The position numbers were made by a program, and so were the translations under genes. This document shows, piece by piece, positions 8,486 to 16,198 of a DNA stretch of 16,835 nt (position 1 is the first letter of the stretch; each line of letters starts with the position of its first letter). The notes below the pieces were generated by a model. It saw nothing but the letters and a program-made list of their open reading frames with translations, did no database searches and had not been told where the DNA came from. The DNA comes from Chrysochromulina parva (taxonomy: Eukaryota > Haptophyta > Prymnesiales > Chrysochromulinaceae), in NCBI GenBank assembly GCA_002887195.1, contig PJAB01001150.1, positions 1 to 16,835 on the forward strand, read 5' to 3'.

Positions 8486-11026
8486 ATGCGCCTTCCAGGC
8501 CCGCTCACCATCCGCGCGTTCAGCAGCTTGCCAAGATCCTCCTCATTGTTCGAGGCCGGCGGCGCCGGCGGCACTTCCATGCTTCAGTCCCTCGAAGCGC
8601 AAGACCGCGCGCTGCAGCAGCTGTATGAGGGAGCGTGGCCGCCTCGCTCTCCACGGCAGTTTGTACGGTCCATGACAGAGTCGGCGAGGACCGGCGCACG
8701 CGACTTGGAGGTGGACGTTGCTGTGTGCGGCGGCACCCTCGGTCTCCTGCTCGCCTGTACGTTGCAGCTCAAGGGCCACCGAGTGGCCGTCCTAGAGGCA
8801 GGTCCGCTGCGCGGGCGGGCGCAGGACTGGAACACCAGCGAGGAGGAGCTGCAGACGTTGATCGCGATGGGATGCCTCACGCAAGACGAGCTACAGCTGG
8901 TGGCGCCGCTCAGCTTCGGTCCGATGAGCTGCCGATTCGGACCCTCGCCAACCTTCGACCTTCAGTTGCAGGGGGTGCTGGACGTGGCCGTGTCTCCGAC
9001 GGCCCTGCTCGAGTGCGTGCGGAGGCGTTTTGAGGCGGCGGGTGGCCTCGTGCTCGAGCGCACTCTTGTGACAGAGGTGCGCATCTATGCAGACGGCGCT
9101 GAGTTGGCCTTAGAGGGACCGGACGAGGGCGGCGCCCCACGCATCCTTCACAGTCGCCTCGTGGTCGATTGCATGGGTCACCGTAGCCCCATCGCGTTGC
9201 AGCAGCGAGATGGGCAGCGGCCCGATGGGGTTTGCGTGCAGGTTGGCTCGTGCGTGCGCGGCGCGTGGGCCACGCAGCGCCGCGCGGGGGACTTCTTCGT
9301 GACGCACACCGACGCGCAGCGTGCGGGCCCTCAGCGCAACGCGCGCGTTCAGTACTTTTGGCAGGTGTCACCGCGCTTCCCTTCCCATCCGCTCGGTGCC
9401 CGTCCCTTCCCTTCTCTTCCCTTCTCTCCCCTTCCCTTCCCGTCCCTTACCTTCTCTTCCCTTCCCATCTGCTCGGTGCCCGTCTGCACTGACGGGCCGC
9501 TGGCTTCGGTGCCCGTCTCCTCTCGGTAGGCCTTTCCCTCATCTGGCGGTGCTGATGAGCGCTCGACGTACCTCTTCGCGTATCTGCGGCCGGGACTGGA
9601 GATGCCCACCCTTCTTGAGGCGATGGAGACATACTGGGAGGCGCTGCCTGTGTACCAGGGTCTCGAGGGCGTCGACGACGAGGCAGCGCTGGACGACGTG
9701 CGCCGCATCCTTTTCGGATGGTTCCCTACATATAAGGCCAACGCACCGCTCGCGCCTCGCTTCGATCGCATCATATCCGTGGGCGACGCGTCCGCGGTGC
9801 AGTCGCCCATTAGCTTCGGCGGCTTCTGTGCGATGCTGCGCCACCTGCCGCGGTACACTCGGGGGCTCGATCTCGCACTCCGTCAGCATCGGCTGCGCAA
9901 AGATGATCTCGCGTGGATCTCGCCTTACCTGCCTAATTTGGGCACTGCCTGGATGTCCGCCGCCGCCATGACCGCACGTGCATTGCCGCCGCCGCCGTTG
10001 ACGATGCTACCATCAACGTCCCCTGCGACCACCATGAACGCGGCTCCTGCGCTGTGGACCCAAGGCGCCGCCGCCGCCGCCGCTGAGCTGCCGTACACTC
10101 TGGTCAACGACCTTCTAGCGGGGAACTTTCGGGTGATGGCGACGCTGCCGCGCCCAGCAGCTCTCGTCTTCTTCCGAGACGTGACCACGCTTCCAACGCT
10201 TCTTGCCATCTTGGGCGGGCAGACCGCCTCGATGGCGCCTCTGCTGCCGCGTGTGGTCGCCGAGCTCGTCGGCCCCGTGGAGCTGCTTGGCTTTGCGGCG
10301 CATCTCGTCATGCTCACCTTATACACGGTGGCCCACCAGCTGAGCGTTCAGTTGGACCTTCTGCTCGGCCGTGCGTCCGACTCGGACACGTCGCAACCGT
10401 TGGAGCCGAGGGCGGGCCGCGCTCCGCCCGATTTTCGGCTCGTGTGCTTGCGCGACGCACTCGCCTATGGCAGCGGGCTCGAGCGAGAGACTCCGAGAGT
10501 CTCGGAGGGTGCCCGCAGCTCCGACGACGCGCCCCTCGCTTCCACAGAGGCGGCGCCGCCCATCGAGCCGGCGAGCGCACCAAAGGACAGCGCTCGCCCG
10601 TGGTGGCAGCGGCCGCCGCGCGTGTGGCCACCACGCATCGATGACTTCCAGCTGGTGATCGGGGATGTGCTCGCTGCGTACACGTCCGCTTACCTCTGCT
10701 TGGACGTGCTCACCACGGGACGCGAGAGCGAGTGGACCTTGGAGGGCTCGGCGATTGCGTGCGCCTGGCTCGTCGGTGCCGCCGTCACAAACGCATGGGA
10801 CCCCACCGCGGTGCTCCCCTCGCTCGGTCTGAGCAATGCACTCGCGTGCGTGGCGCGCGCGTCGGTGGACTTTGCCAGTACACGTGTCTTCCTTGCGCTT
10901 GTCGTAGCCGTGCTCGCTGCCGATGCCGTCGACATCAAGCTGCTTGGCCTTGAGCTCGCGCTGAACACCGTGGCAGTTGCTCTGTGGAGGTCCTTGTACA
11001 CGACGGCGAATCGCGATCGGCGTTGA
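8486..11026 (+). CDS. cruP: CruP, lycopene-cyclase paralog (FAD protein) with extra C-terminal membrane domain; two exons 8486-9364 and 9530-11026
   Basis: The spliced product is 791 residues. CruP is a plastid FAD-dependent paralog of lycopene cyclase CruA, found across oxygenic phototrophs and linked to protection from reactive oxygen. Exon 1 carries the dinucleotide-binding fold DVAVCGGTLG (77-86) with acidic E104, the conserved DWNTSEEEL (114-122), DCMGHRSPI (228-236) and PDGVCVQVGSC (246-256). Splicing in phase 0 joins QYFWQ to AFPSSGGADERSTYLFAYL, as in homologs. Exon 2 continues with YWEALPVYQG, FGWFPTY, GDASAVQSPISFGGF (378-392) and YLPNLGTAW. A Pro/Ala-rich insertion (about 445-479) breaks the homologous region. 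After the usual CruP end (ALAYGSGLE, about 603-611) comes a low-complexity linker and about 120 residues (663-784) with several hydrophobic helices. The N-terminus is Arg/Ser-rich, like an organelle-targeting peptide. An in-frame TAA at 8447-8449 supports the ATG. Confidence 0.88.
9365..9529 (+). other. Phase-0 GT-AG intron in cruP
   Basis: The 165-bp intron begins CAG|GTGTCA and ends CTCGGTAG|GCC. No AG dinucleotide occurs between donor and acceptor, and a branch-point-like CTGAC lies at 9489-9493. Protein homology breaks at the donor and resumes exactly at the acceptor in the same phase. The intron is very pyrimidine-rich (many CTTCCC units). Its length is divisible by three and its only in-frame stop is the terminal TAG (9527-9529), so retention would give a 347-residue truncated protein. 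Confidence 0.88.
9381..9517 (+). repeat. Direct repeats inside the cruP intron
   Basis: A 24-base unit at 9381-9404 recurs at 9461-9484 with one mismatch (C at 9390, T at 9470). Its core TCGGTGCCCGTC is present a third time at 9506-9517. CTTCCC/CTTCTC units fill the space between. This suggests local duplication built the intron. Confidence 0.8.
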
Positions 11027-11448
11027 GCATGCTCGGAACTCAGCACCTCGGATAATTGATTACTAGAACCCTCTCGTTGAGAGTGACCGTGACCGTCCGA
11101 GCGAGACGAGACGTGTGTGAAGTTTGATAGACCGTGTTCGGTGTTGGCGCCATGGTTTGGAGCGTGGCCGTGTCCGCGTCCGCCCGGCCGTGGCGTGTCC
11201 CGGCTCTCGCCCCGGGAACGTACACATCATGATGCTGTGGTACACAGATTACGTCACCCGGTTATGCACAAGAACACGTTGTGGCGTTGAGGGGGGAGCG
11301 TGGACGACTCTACCGTAGTACAATGCTTTACTGACAGACTGCACAACTGCCCAACCCGCGTGAGCGCTGCCAGCTGAAAGTTTGAGGCGCCAACTTAGAA
11401 CTTTACGCCGCCGGCTACGTATCCACATATGTCATATCCGCGACCGCA
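11027..11448. other. Convergent intergenic region, cruP/EF-hand gene
   Basis: The cruP gene (+) and the EF-hand-like gene (-) both end into this 422-bp stretch. It is less GC-rich than the flanking genes. It should hold both 3' ends; I see no gene, RNA or repeat in it. Confidence 0.55.
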
Positions 11449-12465
11449 TCATCGAAACTGACCGCTCTTGCCGATCGTGACGGCGTATTCCGCGTCCGAG
11501 CGACGCGCGTGCTGGCCGAGACCGCCATTGAGCGCGCGGGCGAGATCAACATTGGTCGCCGCCTTGGCTGTTGAGCCCCCGCCGAGAAGGCGCTTAGTCG
11601 CCACCGTGATGTCCGTTGGTGCCTGGGGCAAGGACGGCTGGAGCGGCATCATCCACTGCGATGGGTCGTAGCTTCCGATCGTAGGCTGGGTGGGTGCCAC
11701 GCGCAGCTGCAGAGGCGCGGGTGCGGGAGGCGGCGCGGGCGCTGGAGCAGGTGCCGCTGGCTCCTCGAGCCCCTTCATCACGAGGGCGATGAACTCGTCG
11801 TACTCGATCGTCGCATTGACATCAAAATGCGCGATGAGCGTACCGGACGCGTCGGCGTTAAGCGGCAGGCCACGCTCGGCGAGCAGCCAAAGGAGCGGCC
11901 GGTAGTCGACCAGCGCACCCTGCGCATCGCGAGGCATAGACGCGCCCAGCTGGCACAGGTCGCGGTGGACGCCTGCCAGCTCCTCAGTAAATGGGTCCTT
12001 GGGCGCGGCGACCGCGACGGCTTCTGGCTTGGGCCCCGCCGCTTTGGGTCTCGCGCGCAAGTGCGCGAACGGATCCGCGCCCATCTCGTCGGACTTAGTC
12101 TCCTCGGGCCGGAGCGCAGTGAGAACAGAGGTGCCAGAGTGGTGCTTGAGGTTGGGCTTCGGGCCACGCGTCGGGTCGAGAACGGCACGACCGTGCATCA
12201 CATCGTCCATTGCGCTTCTGCCGGCTTGATGAGCAGCCTGCACGCGGAGCGGGCGACGATCTTCCTGCACATCCCCACAGCCGCCGCTCAAGAGGCTGCC
12301 GACAGATGAGGGCTGGCGCGGCGGTGGTGCAGCGGGCTGCGACATGGACCCGCCGAGGATCTCAGACATAACATTGCGCTTGCTGTCGCCGCCGAGCGTG
12401 CGTGAACCGGCATACGAGCGCGTGTTGTCGAACGCACTGCGGTGAAAGCCGGCCGCGCCCGACAT
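11449..12465 (-). CDS. Pro/Ala-rich protein with degenerate EF-hand pair
   Basis: A 338-residue protein that I do not recognise as a named family. From the first ATG of the frame it starts MSGAAGFHRSAFDN. Residues 21-28 (SRTLGGDS), 34-41 (SEILGGSM) and 291-298 (KRLLGGGS) share an LGG motif. About residues 177-226 look like a paired EF-hand: first loop MPRDAQGALVDYRPLL keeps Gly and hydrophobic positions but lacks the final Glu; second loop DVNATIEYDEF (215-225) is two residues short of the usual 12. Calcium binding is therefore doubtful. A Pro/Ala run follows (237-251). The frame stays open upstream to 12687 without ATG, across a pyrimidine-rich tract (minus strand, about 12560-12590) that could be a splice acceptor, so a 5' exon is possible. 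It is divergent from the TTL-like gene. A cytoskeletal or flagellar role is only a guess. Confidence 0.6.
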   Translation of the reverse strand: MSGAAGFHRSAFDNTRSYAGSRTLGGDSKRNVMSEILGGSMSQPAAPPPRQPSSVGSLLSGGCGDVQEDRRPLRVQAAHQAGRSAMDDVMHGRAVLDPTRGPKPNLKHHSGTSVLTALRPEETKSDEMGADPFAHLRARPKAAGPKPEAVAVAAPKDPFTEELAGVHRDLCQLGASMPRDAQGALVDYRPLLWLLAERGLPLNADASGTLIAHFDVNATIEYDEFIALVMKGLEEPAAPAPAPAPPPAPAPLQLRVAPTQPTIGSYDPSQWMMPLQPSLPQAPTDITVATKRLLGGGSTAKAATNVDLARALNGGLGQHARRSDAEYAVTIGKSGQFR

Positions 12466-12776
12466 GTCGACCGCGCCAGCGTTTTTGCCGCGTAGGCCTA
12501 GGCCTAGGTGCTCTACGAGAGCCGTTAGGAATCCTGCCTCATCCGGCGGTTTCAGTGAGTCACGAAAGGAAAGGAAAGTCAAATGAAATTGTAAAGATGC
12601 GAGGATACTTGCGAATGCGCGCGAGTGAAACCAAATTAGGTTAGTTTTCCGACGCAAAAGTTGACGCACGCTCACGCTCACGCTCACGCTCGCGCAAGGA
12701 AGAGGACGGCGACGCGAGGGCGAGGCTCACTCGGGCACCGCTGCACGCGGCGTCCCGCGGATCTTTGGCAATCTGC
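12466..12776. promoter_or_regulatory. Divergent promoter region, EF-hand gene / TTL-like gene
   Basis: These 311 bp lie between the first ATGs of the two divergent genes and should hold both promoters and 5' UTRs. They contain the palindrome-rich TAGGCCTAGGCCTA at about 12494-12507, a minus-strand pyrimidine tract at about 12560-12590, and four perfect tandem copies of CACGCT at 12667-12690. No TATA box is evident. Confidence 0.4.
12667..12690. repeat. Tandem hexamer (CACGCT)x4
   Basis: Four perfect head-to-tail copies of CACGCT, flanked by imperfect ones (ACGCA before, CGCGCA after). It lies between two divergent genes. Read on the minus strand it would give a Val-Ser repeat, but there is no ATG in that frame. 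Confidence 0.9.
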
Positions 12777-15008
12777 ATGTCCTGTGCGGCAGAGGCCATG
12801 CAGATGATCCTCCGCTTAACCTTCTGCGTAGTGTTCGTCACGATCGCGCTCTTGCTGCAGTCGGACTCACTAACGCGTAGAGCATCAGCATCGATGCCAA
12901 AAGTGTCCATGCTGCATTTTGGGGAAGTTGGGAGCGGGCCTCAAGCCGATGGTCGCTGGCTGCATAAGCTCGAGTACCGTACATCCGAGCGCTGGAACTA
13001 CACGGGCAGCAAGCTGCTCGTGCTCGGCCAGAAGGCGCGGCGCGACTTTGGCGTGTATTCGTGGGCCTTCGGCCACCACGGCTTTAAGGTCTTCATGCCT
13101 CCTTTAGGTATTATCGACCTCAGCACTTTAGACAGGGATGCATCGTCGGGTCCGACGCACCACGTCGGCGGCTTGCTGTGCCACTCGCTCTTCCTGTCGA
13201 ACTGCATACGGCGGACCACTACTTGGAGCAGCTCCATGATGGCAGGCGGTCTACCCGGAGGCGGCCCCGAGAGGGTGTACGCCCACATCCGAGGACGCAA
13301 GATCAACCGGCTTGCGGCCGTGCGGGAGGTGCTCTCAACCAAGGACGGCCTGTGCGCGACGCTCCGAGCGAGCCAGCTGCCGCCCACCGAGCTCTCCAAG
13401 TTCACCTTCCCGTGCTGGGTGCTGCCGCAGGATCACGAGGTACTCGCGGCACACCTACGCGGCGATACGGCGGCGGCGGCCCCCGTCGCCGACACCGCCA
13501 CGCTATGGCCCTTTTACGACGACGGCGGCACGACCATTGGGCTTGAACGGACGAGAATGAGGCCACAGAAACTTGCAGCGTCCACGCCGCCGGAGCCGCC
13601 GCCACATGAGCCGTCGCCGGGCTGGATAGTGAAACCGGCGCACGGATCGCAAGGCCAGGGAATCCGCCTGTACAACTCGTCGGCGGAGCTCGCGGCGCGT
13701 CTGGGCTCGACGCTCTTCCTGTCCGAGAGCAAGCGCGTCCCCCTCGTGGTGCAACCGTACCTGCGCTCGCCGCGCTTACACCACGGGCGCAAGTGGGACG
13801 TGCGAACGTACGTGCTCGTGACTTCCGCAACGCCGATGCGCCTCTACCTGTTTTCGGAGGGGATCGTTCGCTACTCATCGTCCGTGTACTCGCCGGGCTC
13901 GACGCACGCGGGCGCGGTGCTCACGAATACCTACGTGGGTAAGAAGCTGCTCAACACGGGCGTTGGGGCCATCACCGGGTCGCTCGCAGACCTCTGTGAC
14001 GAGGCGCCGGGCCGCGAGCTCACGAACAGTGGCGACGGCGGCGCCAATTTCAGCTGCGAGGGCCTCATGAGCGCCATGAGCGGCGCCATCGGCGGCATCT
14101 TTCTGGCGGCCGAGCCGCGGCTGCGCCGAGTGTACTCGAAGGAGTACGCGAAGATGGTCGCCTCGGAGGAGGGCGAGAACGGCATCTTGGGCGGGTTGGG
14201 CGGCAGTGCGGACCCCTTCCGGTGCGCGCCGTGCTACCACCTCTTCGGCGTCGATCTAATAGCGGACGAGTCGGGCGGGATGCACGTGATCGAGGTCAAT
14301 GTGGAGCCCGACCTCACTCTCTCGACCGAAGGAGAGTGCGCGGTAAAGCGCATGGACGGTAACTGCTCTGATGGCTCTCTTGCGTACGACCACACGAAGC
14401 ACGCCGCCGCGTTCAACACGGTGCGCCTCGTCTATGCTCGTACGGCGCAGGCCGGCACCCTACAGCGCATGCTCGAGCGCAACGCCGCGCGTATCGCCAA
14501 GCTGCCGCTGCTGCTCATGCCGGCCCAGCCGCCGCTCCCGCCGCCCCCGCCCAAGCCGTCGTTAGGTGGACACTTAGAAGCCGCCATCGATCTAGGGATG
14601 GAGGCGGCGGAGGAGGGTCAACCGGAGGCGGGCCCGCGCCCGGCGGTCCCGATACTGCTGCCGCAGGTGGCGGAGTATCTGCTGGATTGGCTACGTGAGA
14701 CTGAGGCTTCAGGATGCTTCATGCCAGTCTACCCGAGCCTGACGCACCGGACGGCACACGCGAAACAGCTCCGCCTCATGAGCACCGACGAGCAGCGGTT
14801 ACAGATGCATGCACTCCTCATGCTCGCGCTCGAGGACGTGGCCAGTGGCGCCGGCCGCAGCGCGCGTGGCGCCGAGGGCGCAGCCGCGCGTGCGTCGGCC
14901 AACTCCTTCAAACGCCGGTGTGAGAGCATGCTGAGCAAGGTGCCCCGTGTCAAGCAAGGCGCGTGGGCCAGGCGTAGGCACATCTTCAAGCAGGTCTGGG
15001 ACCTTTGA
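12777..15008 (+). CDS. Tubulin-tyrosine ligase (TTL/TTLL)-family protein with N-terminal signal anchor
   Basis: A 743-residue ATP-grasp enzyme of the TTL family, whose members add Tyr, Glu or Gly to tubulin or other proteins. Visible marks: INR...STKD (176-190), typical of TTLL proteins; ATP-binding WIVKPAHGSQGQGI (283-296); WDVRTYVLVTS (340-350); SEGIVRYSS (360-368); LTNTYVGKK (382-390); FGVDLIAD (490-497) and the metal-binding IEVNVEPDL (505-513). Before this lies a hydrophobic stretch (about 10-28, ILRLTFCVVFVTIALLL) with few charges before it, a likely signal peptide or type II anchor, which is odd for a cytosolic enzyme class. Inserts include a Pro-rich one (268-281) and PPLPPPPPKP (586-595). 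The first ATG in frame is 12777; 12798 would also keep the anchor. Substrate cannot be told. Confidence 0.85.
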   Translation: MSCAAEAMQMILRLTFCVVFVTIALLLQSDSLTRRASASMPKVSMLHFGEVGSGPQADGRWLHKLEYRTSERWNYTGSKLLVLGQKARRDFGVYSWAFGHHGFKVFMPPLGIIDLSTLDRDASSGPTHHVGGLLCHSLFLSNCIRRTTTWSSSMMAGGLPGGGPERVYAHIRGRKINRLAAVREVLSTKDGLCATLRASQLPPTELSKFTFPCWVLPQDHEVLAAHLRGDTAAAAPVADTATLWPFYDDGGTTIGLERTRMRPQKLAASTPPEPPPHEPSPGWIVKPAHGSQGQGIRLYNSSAELAARLGSTLFLSESKRVPLVVQPYLRSPRLHHGRKWDVRTYVLVTSATPMRLYLFSEGIVRYSSSVYSPGSTHAGAVLTNTYVGKKLLNTGVGAITGSLADLCDEAPGRELTNSGDGGANFSCEGLMSAMSGAIGGIFLAAEPRLRRVYSKEYAKMVASEEGENGILGGLGGSADPFRCAPCYHLFGVDLIADESGGMHVIEVNVEPDLTLSTEGECAVKRMDGNCSDGSLAYDHTKHAAAFNTVRLVYARTAQAGTLQRMLERNAARIAKLPLLLMPAQPPLPPPPPKPSLGGHLEAAIDLGMEAAEEGQPEAGPRPAVPILLPQVAEYLLDWLRETEASGCFMPVYPSLTHRTAHAKQLRLMSTDEQRLQMHALLMLALEDVASGAGRSARGAEGAAARASANSFKRRCESMLSKVPRVKQGAWARRRHIFKQVWDL

Positions 15009-15011
15009 GCC

Positions 15012-15033
15012 GGTTGCAGGGGGGTTGCAGGGG
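15012..15033 (+). repeat. Tandem duplication of GGTTGCAGGGG
   Basis: Two perfect adjacent copies of an 11-base unit, four bases after the TTL-like stop codon, so within its presumed 3' UTR. Confidence 0.85.
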
Positions 15034-15581
15034 GCATAGGATCAGTGAGCCCTAACGTTCAGCGTCGAGCTCAACGGTCAACAGTCACGTTTCGCTCGAC
15101 GCTACGGCTGTCGCGCCTCGGCGTCGGCGGCTTGCACAGTAATTCCGACGTCCCTGATAATCGGTCGACGGCAGTAATCTTGCCGTCAGCCCTGATCTTG
15201 ACGGCATGCACCAACCGCAAACATGCCTATAATAACACCGGGCTCGAAAGGAAGTATGCCATTCCATCAATCATTCATCTTTCATGCAATCATTCGAGAT
15301 TCGCGTGAGTTTACGCAATCGGCCATGCGGGTTGCGGCGTTTACCTTGCAGTTCGTACGGTATACTGGCTGGCAAATTTTCTCAGAGGAGTCCCAGGATT
15401 AAAAACACACACATGAAAGGTTGACAGATGGGATCGATGCTGGCTGGACGTATGCGCTATTGCCTACACGCCGGTATCCCCCGCCCAGCCACACTCGCCC
15501 CGCCCTCGCGCGGATGAATGTCCAATGAAGAGAGACGCACGCAAATAATGGGAATGGTAACCTTAAGCAGGTTAAACTGAG

Positions 15582-15672
15582 GTGGGATGCATCAGCGGGA
15601 TGCATGGCAGGTGAGGCGTAGCATCCCACTGAGTGCTGCACGGCGTCTCATCAGTGGGATGAGCATCCCACT
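15582..15672. repeat. Cluster of five GGGATG/CATCCC elements with 20-bp palindrome
   Basis: Within 91 bp there are GTGGGATGCATC (from 15582), GCGGGATGCATG (from 15595), GCATCCCACT (15621-15630), and the palindrome AGTGGGATGAGCATCCCACT (15653-15672), whose 9-base arms are perfect around a two-base spacer. Spacing between elements is irregular. It could fold into a hairpin or be a multi-copy protein-binding site. It could also be the remains of inverted-repeat transposon ends. Confidence 0.8.
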
Positions 15673-15803
15673 GTGCTGCCTAGAGCTGAGAAGTGCCCCA
15701 TCGCTCAGGTTTCATTCAACACTAATCATTTGCGTCGCCCTCCCCGATCGCCGTCCCACCAACACGCGTCAGCGCACGCCACCCCCCTCCCGTCTGGTTG
15801 GCT

Positions 15804-15839
15804 GTCCTCCTCGCTGGTCCGGTCCTCCTCGCTGATCCG
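15804..15839 (+). repeat. 18-bp tandem duplication
   Basis: GTCCTCCTCGCTGGTCCG is followed directly by a copy differing at one base (A at 15835 for G at 15817). Confidence 0.85.
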
Positions 15840-15881
15840 CATTCCACCTCGGTTCTGAAAACGGATGAGGAGGTTGAAGGC

Positions 15882-15913
15882 CAGCGAACTCCTGGAGCAG
15901 CGAACTCCTGGAG
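15882..15913 (+). repeat. 16-bp perfect tandem duplication
   Basis: CAGCGAACTCCTGGAG occurs twice in direct succession with no mismatch, 42 bp after the 18-bp duplication. Confidence 0.88.
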
Positions 15914-16198
15914 CCGTTGGTTCTCTGTCCCCCTATCACCCGAGCCGGTATTCGGGCGGGCGGTGGGATACGGGTTGGGACCACCCCTAGAGTCACTGTG
16001 GACCGGGTCCCGAGCCGTATCCGTGAGGTTCCGCCGATCCGCCCGCCGCACTGTAGGCTGTCGTGTGTTCGTCGCATGGGCTGACGGTGAGGCTCTGCTG
16101 GTTGATCAAGTAAAGCATTGGGAAGGGAAGCGGGAGGCAGATGGCGTGCATGGGGATGAAGATCGCGATGCGGATGGCCATGATGGAGGCCTGCACCG

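Larger units (their letters stand above)
15009..16198. other. Repeat-bearing region without a convincing gene
   Basis: About 1.2 kb downstream of the TTL-like gene. The open frames are short or antisense shadows with no recognisable domain. The stretch holds three small tandem duplications, a GGGATG/CATCCC cluster with a perfect-arm palindrome, and a 7-base-arm hairpin (GACGGCA at 15167-15173, TGCCGTC at 15181-15187). On the minus strand 16000-16202 a hydrophobic run (about ASIMAIRIAIFIPMHAICLP) could be an additional exon of the right-edge gene, but I cannot place its splice sites. Confidence 0.5.

Noticed and set aside
9365..9529. Treating the sequence after FWQ as a 347-residue separate protein ending at 9529
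   Set aside because: Homology to CruP resumes in phase right after the AG at 9529, so this is an intron and the two open frames are one gene.
11449..12687. Longer version of the EF-hand-like gene starting in the hexamer repeat
   Set aside because: That start codon is GTG within the CACGCT repeat. A eukaryotic gene should start at ATG, and the first ATG in frame is at 12465.
12765..12776. TTL-like gene start at 12765
   Set aside because: The codon is TTG; the first in-frame ATG is at 12777.
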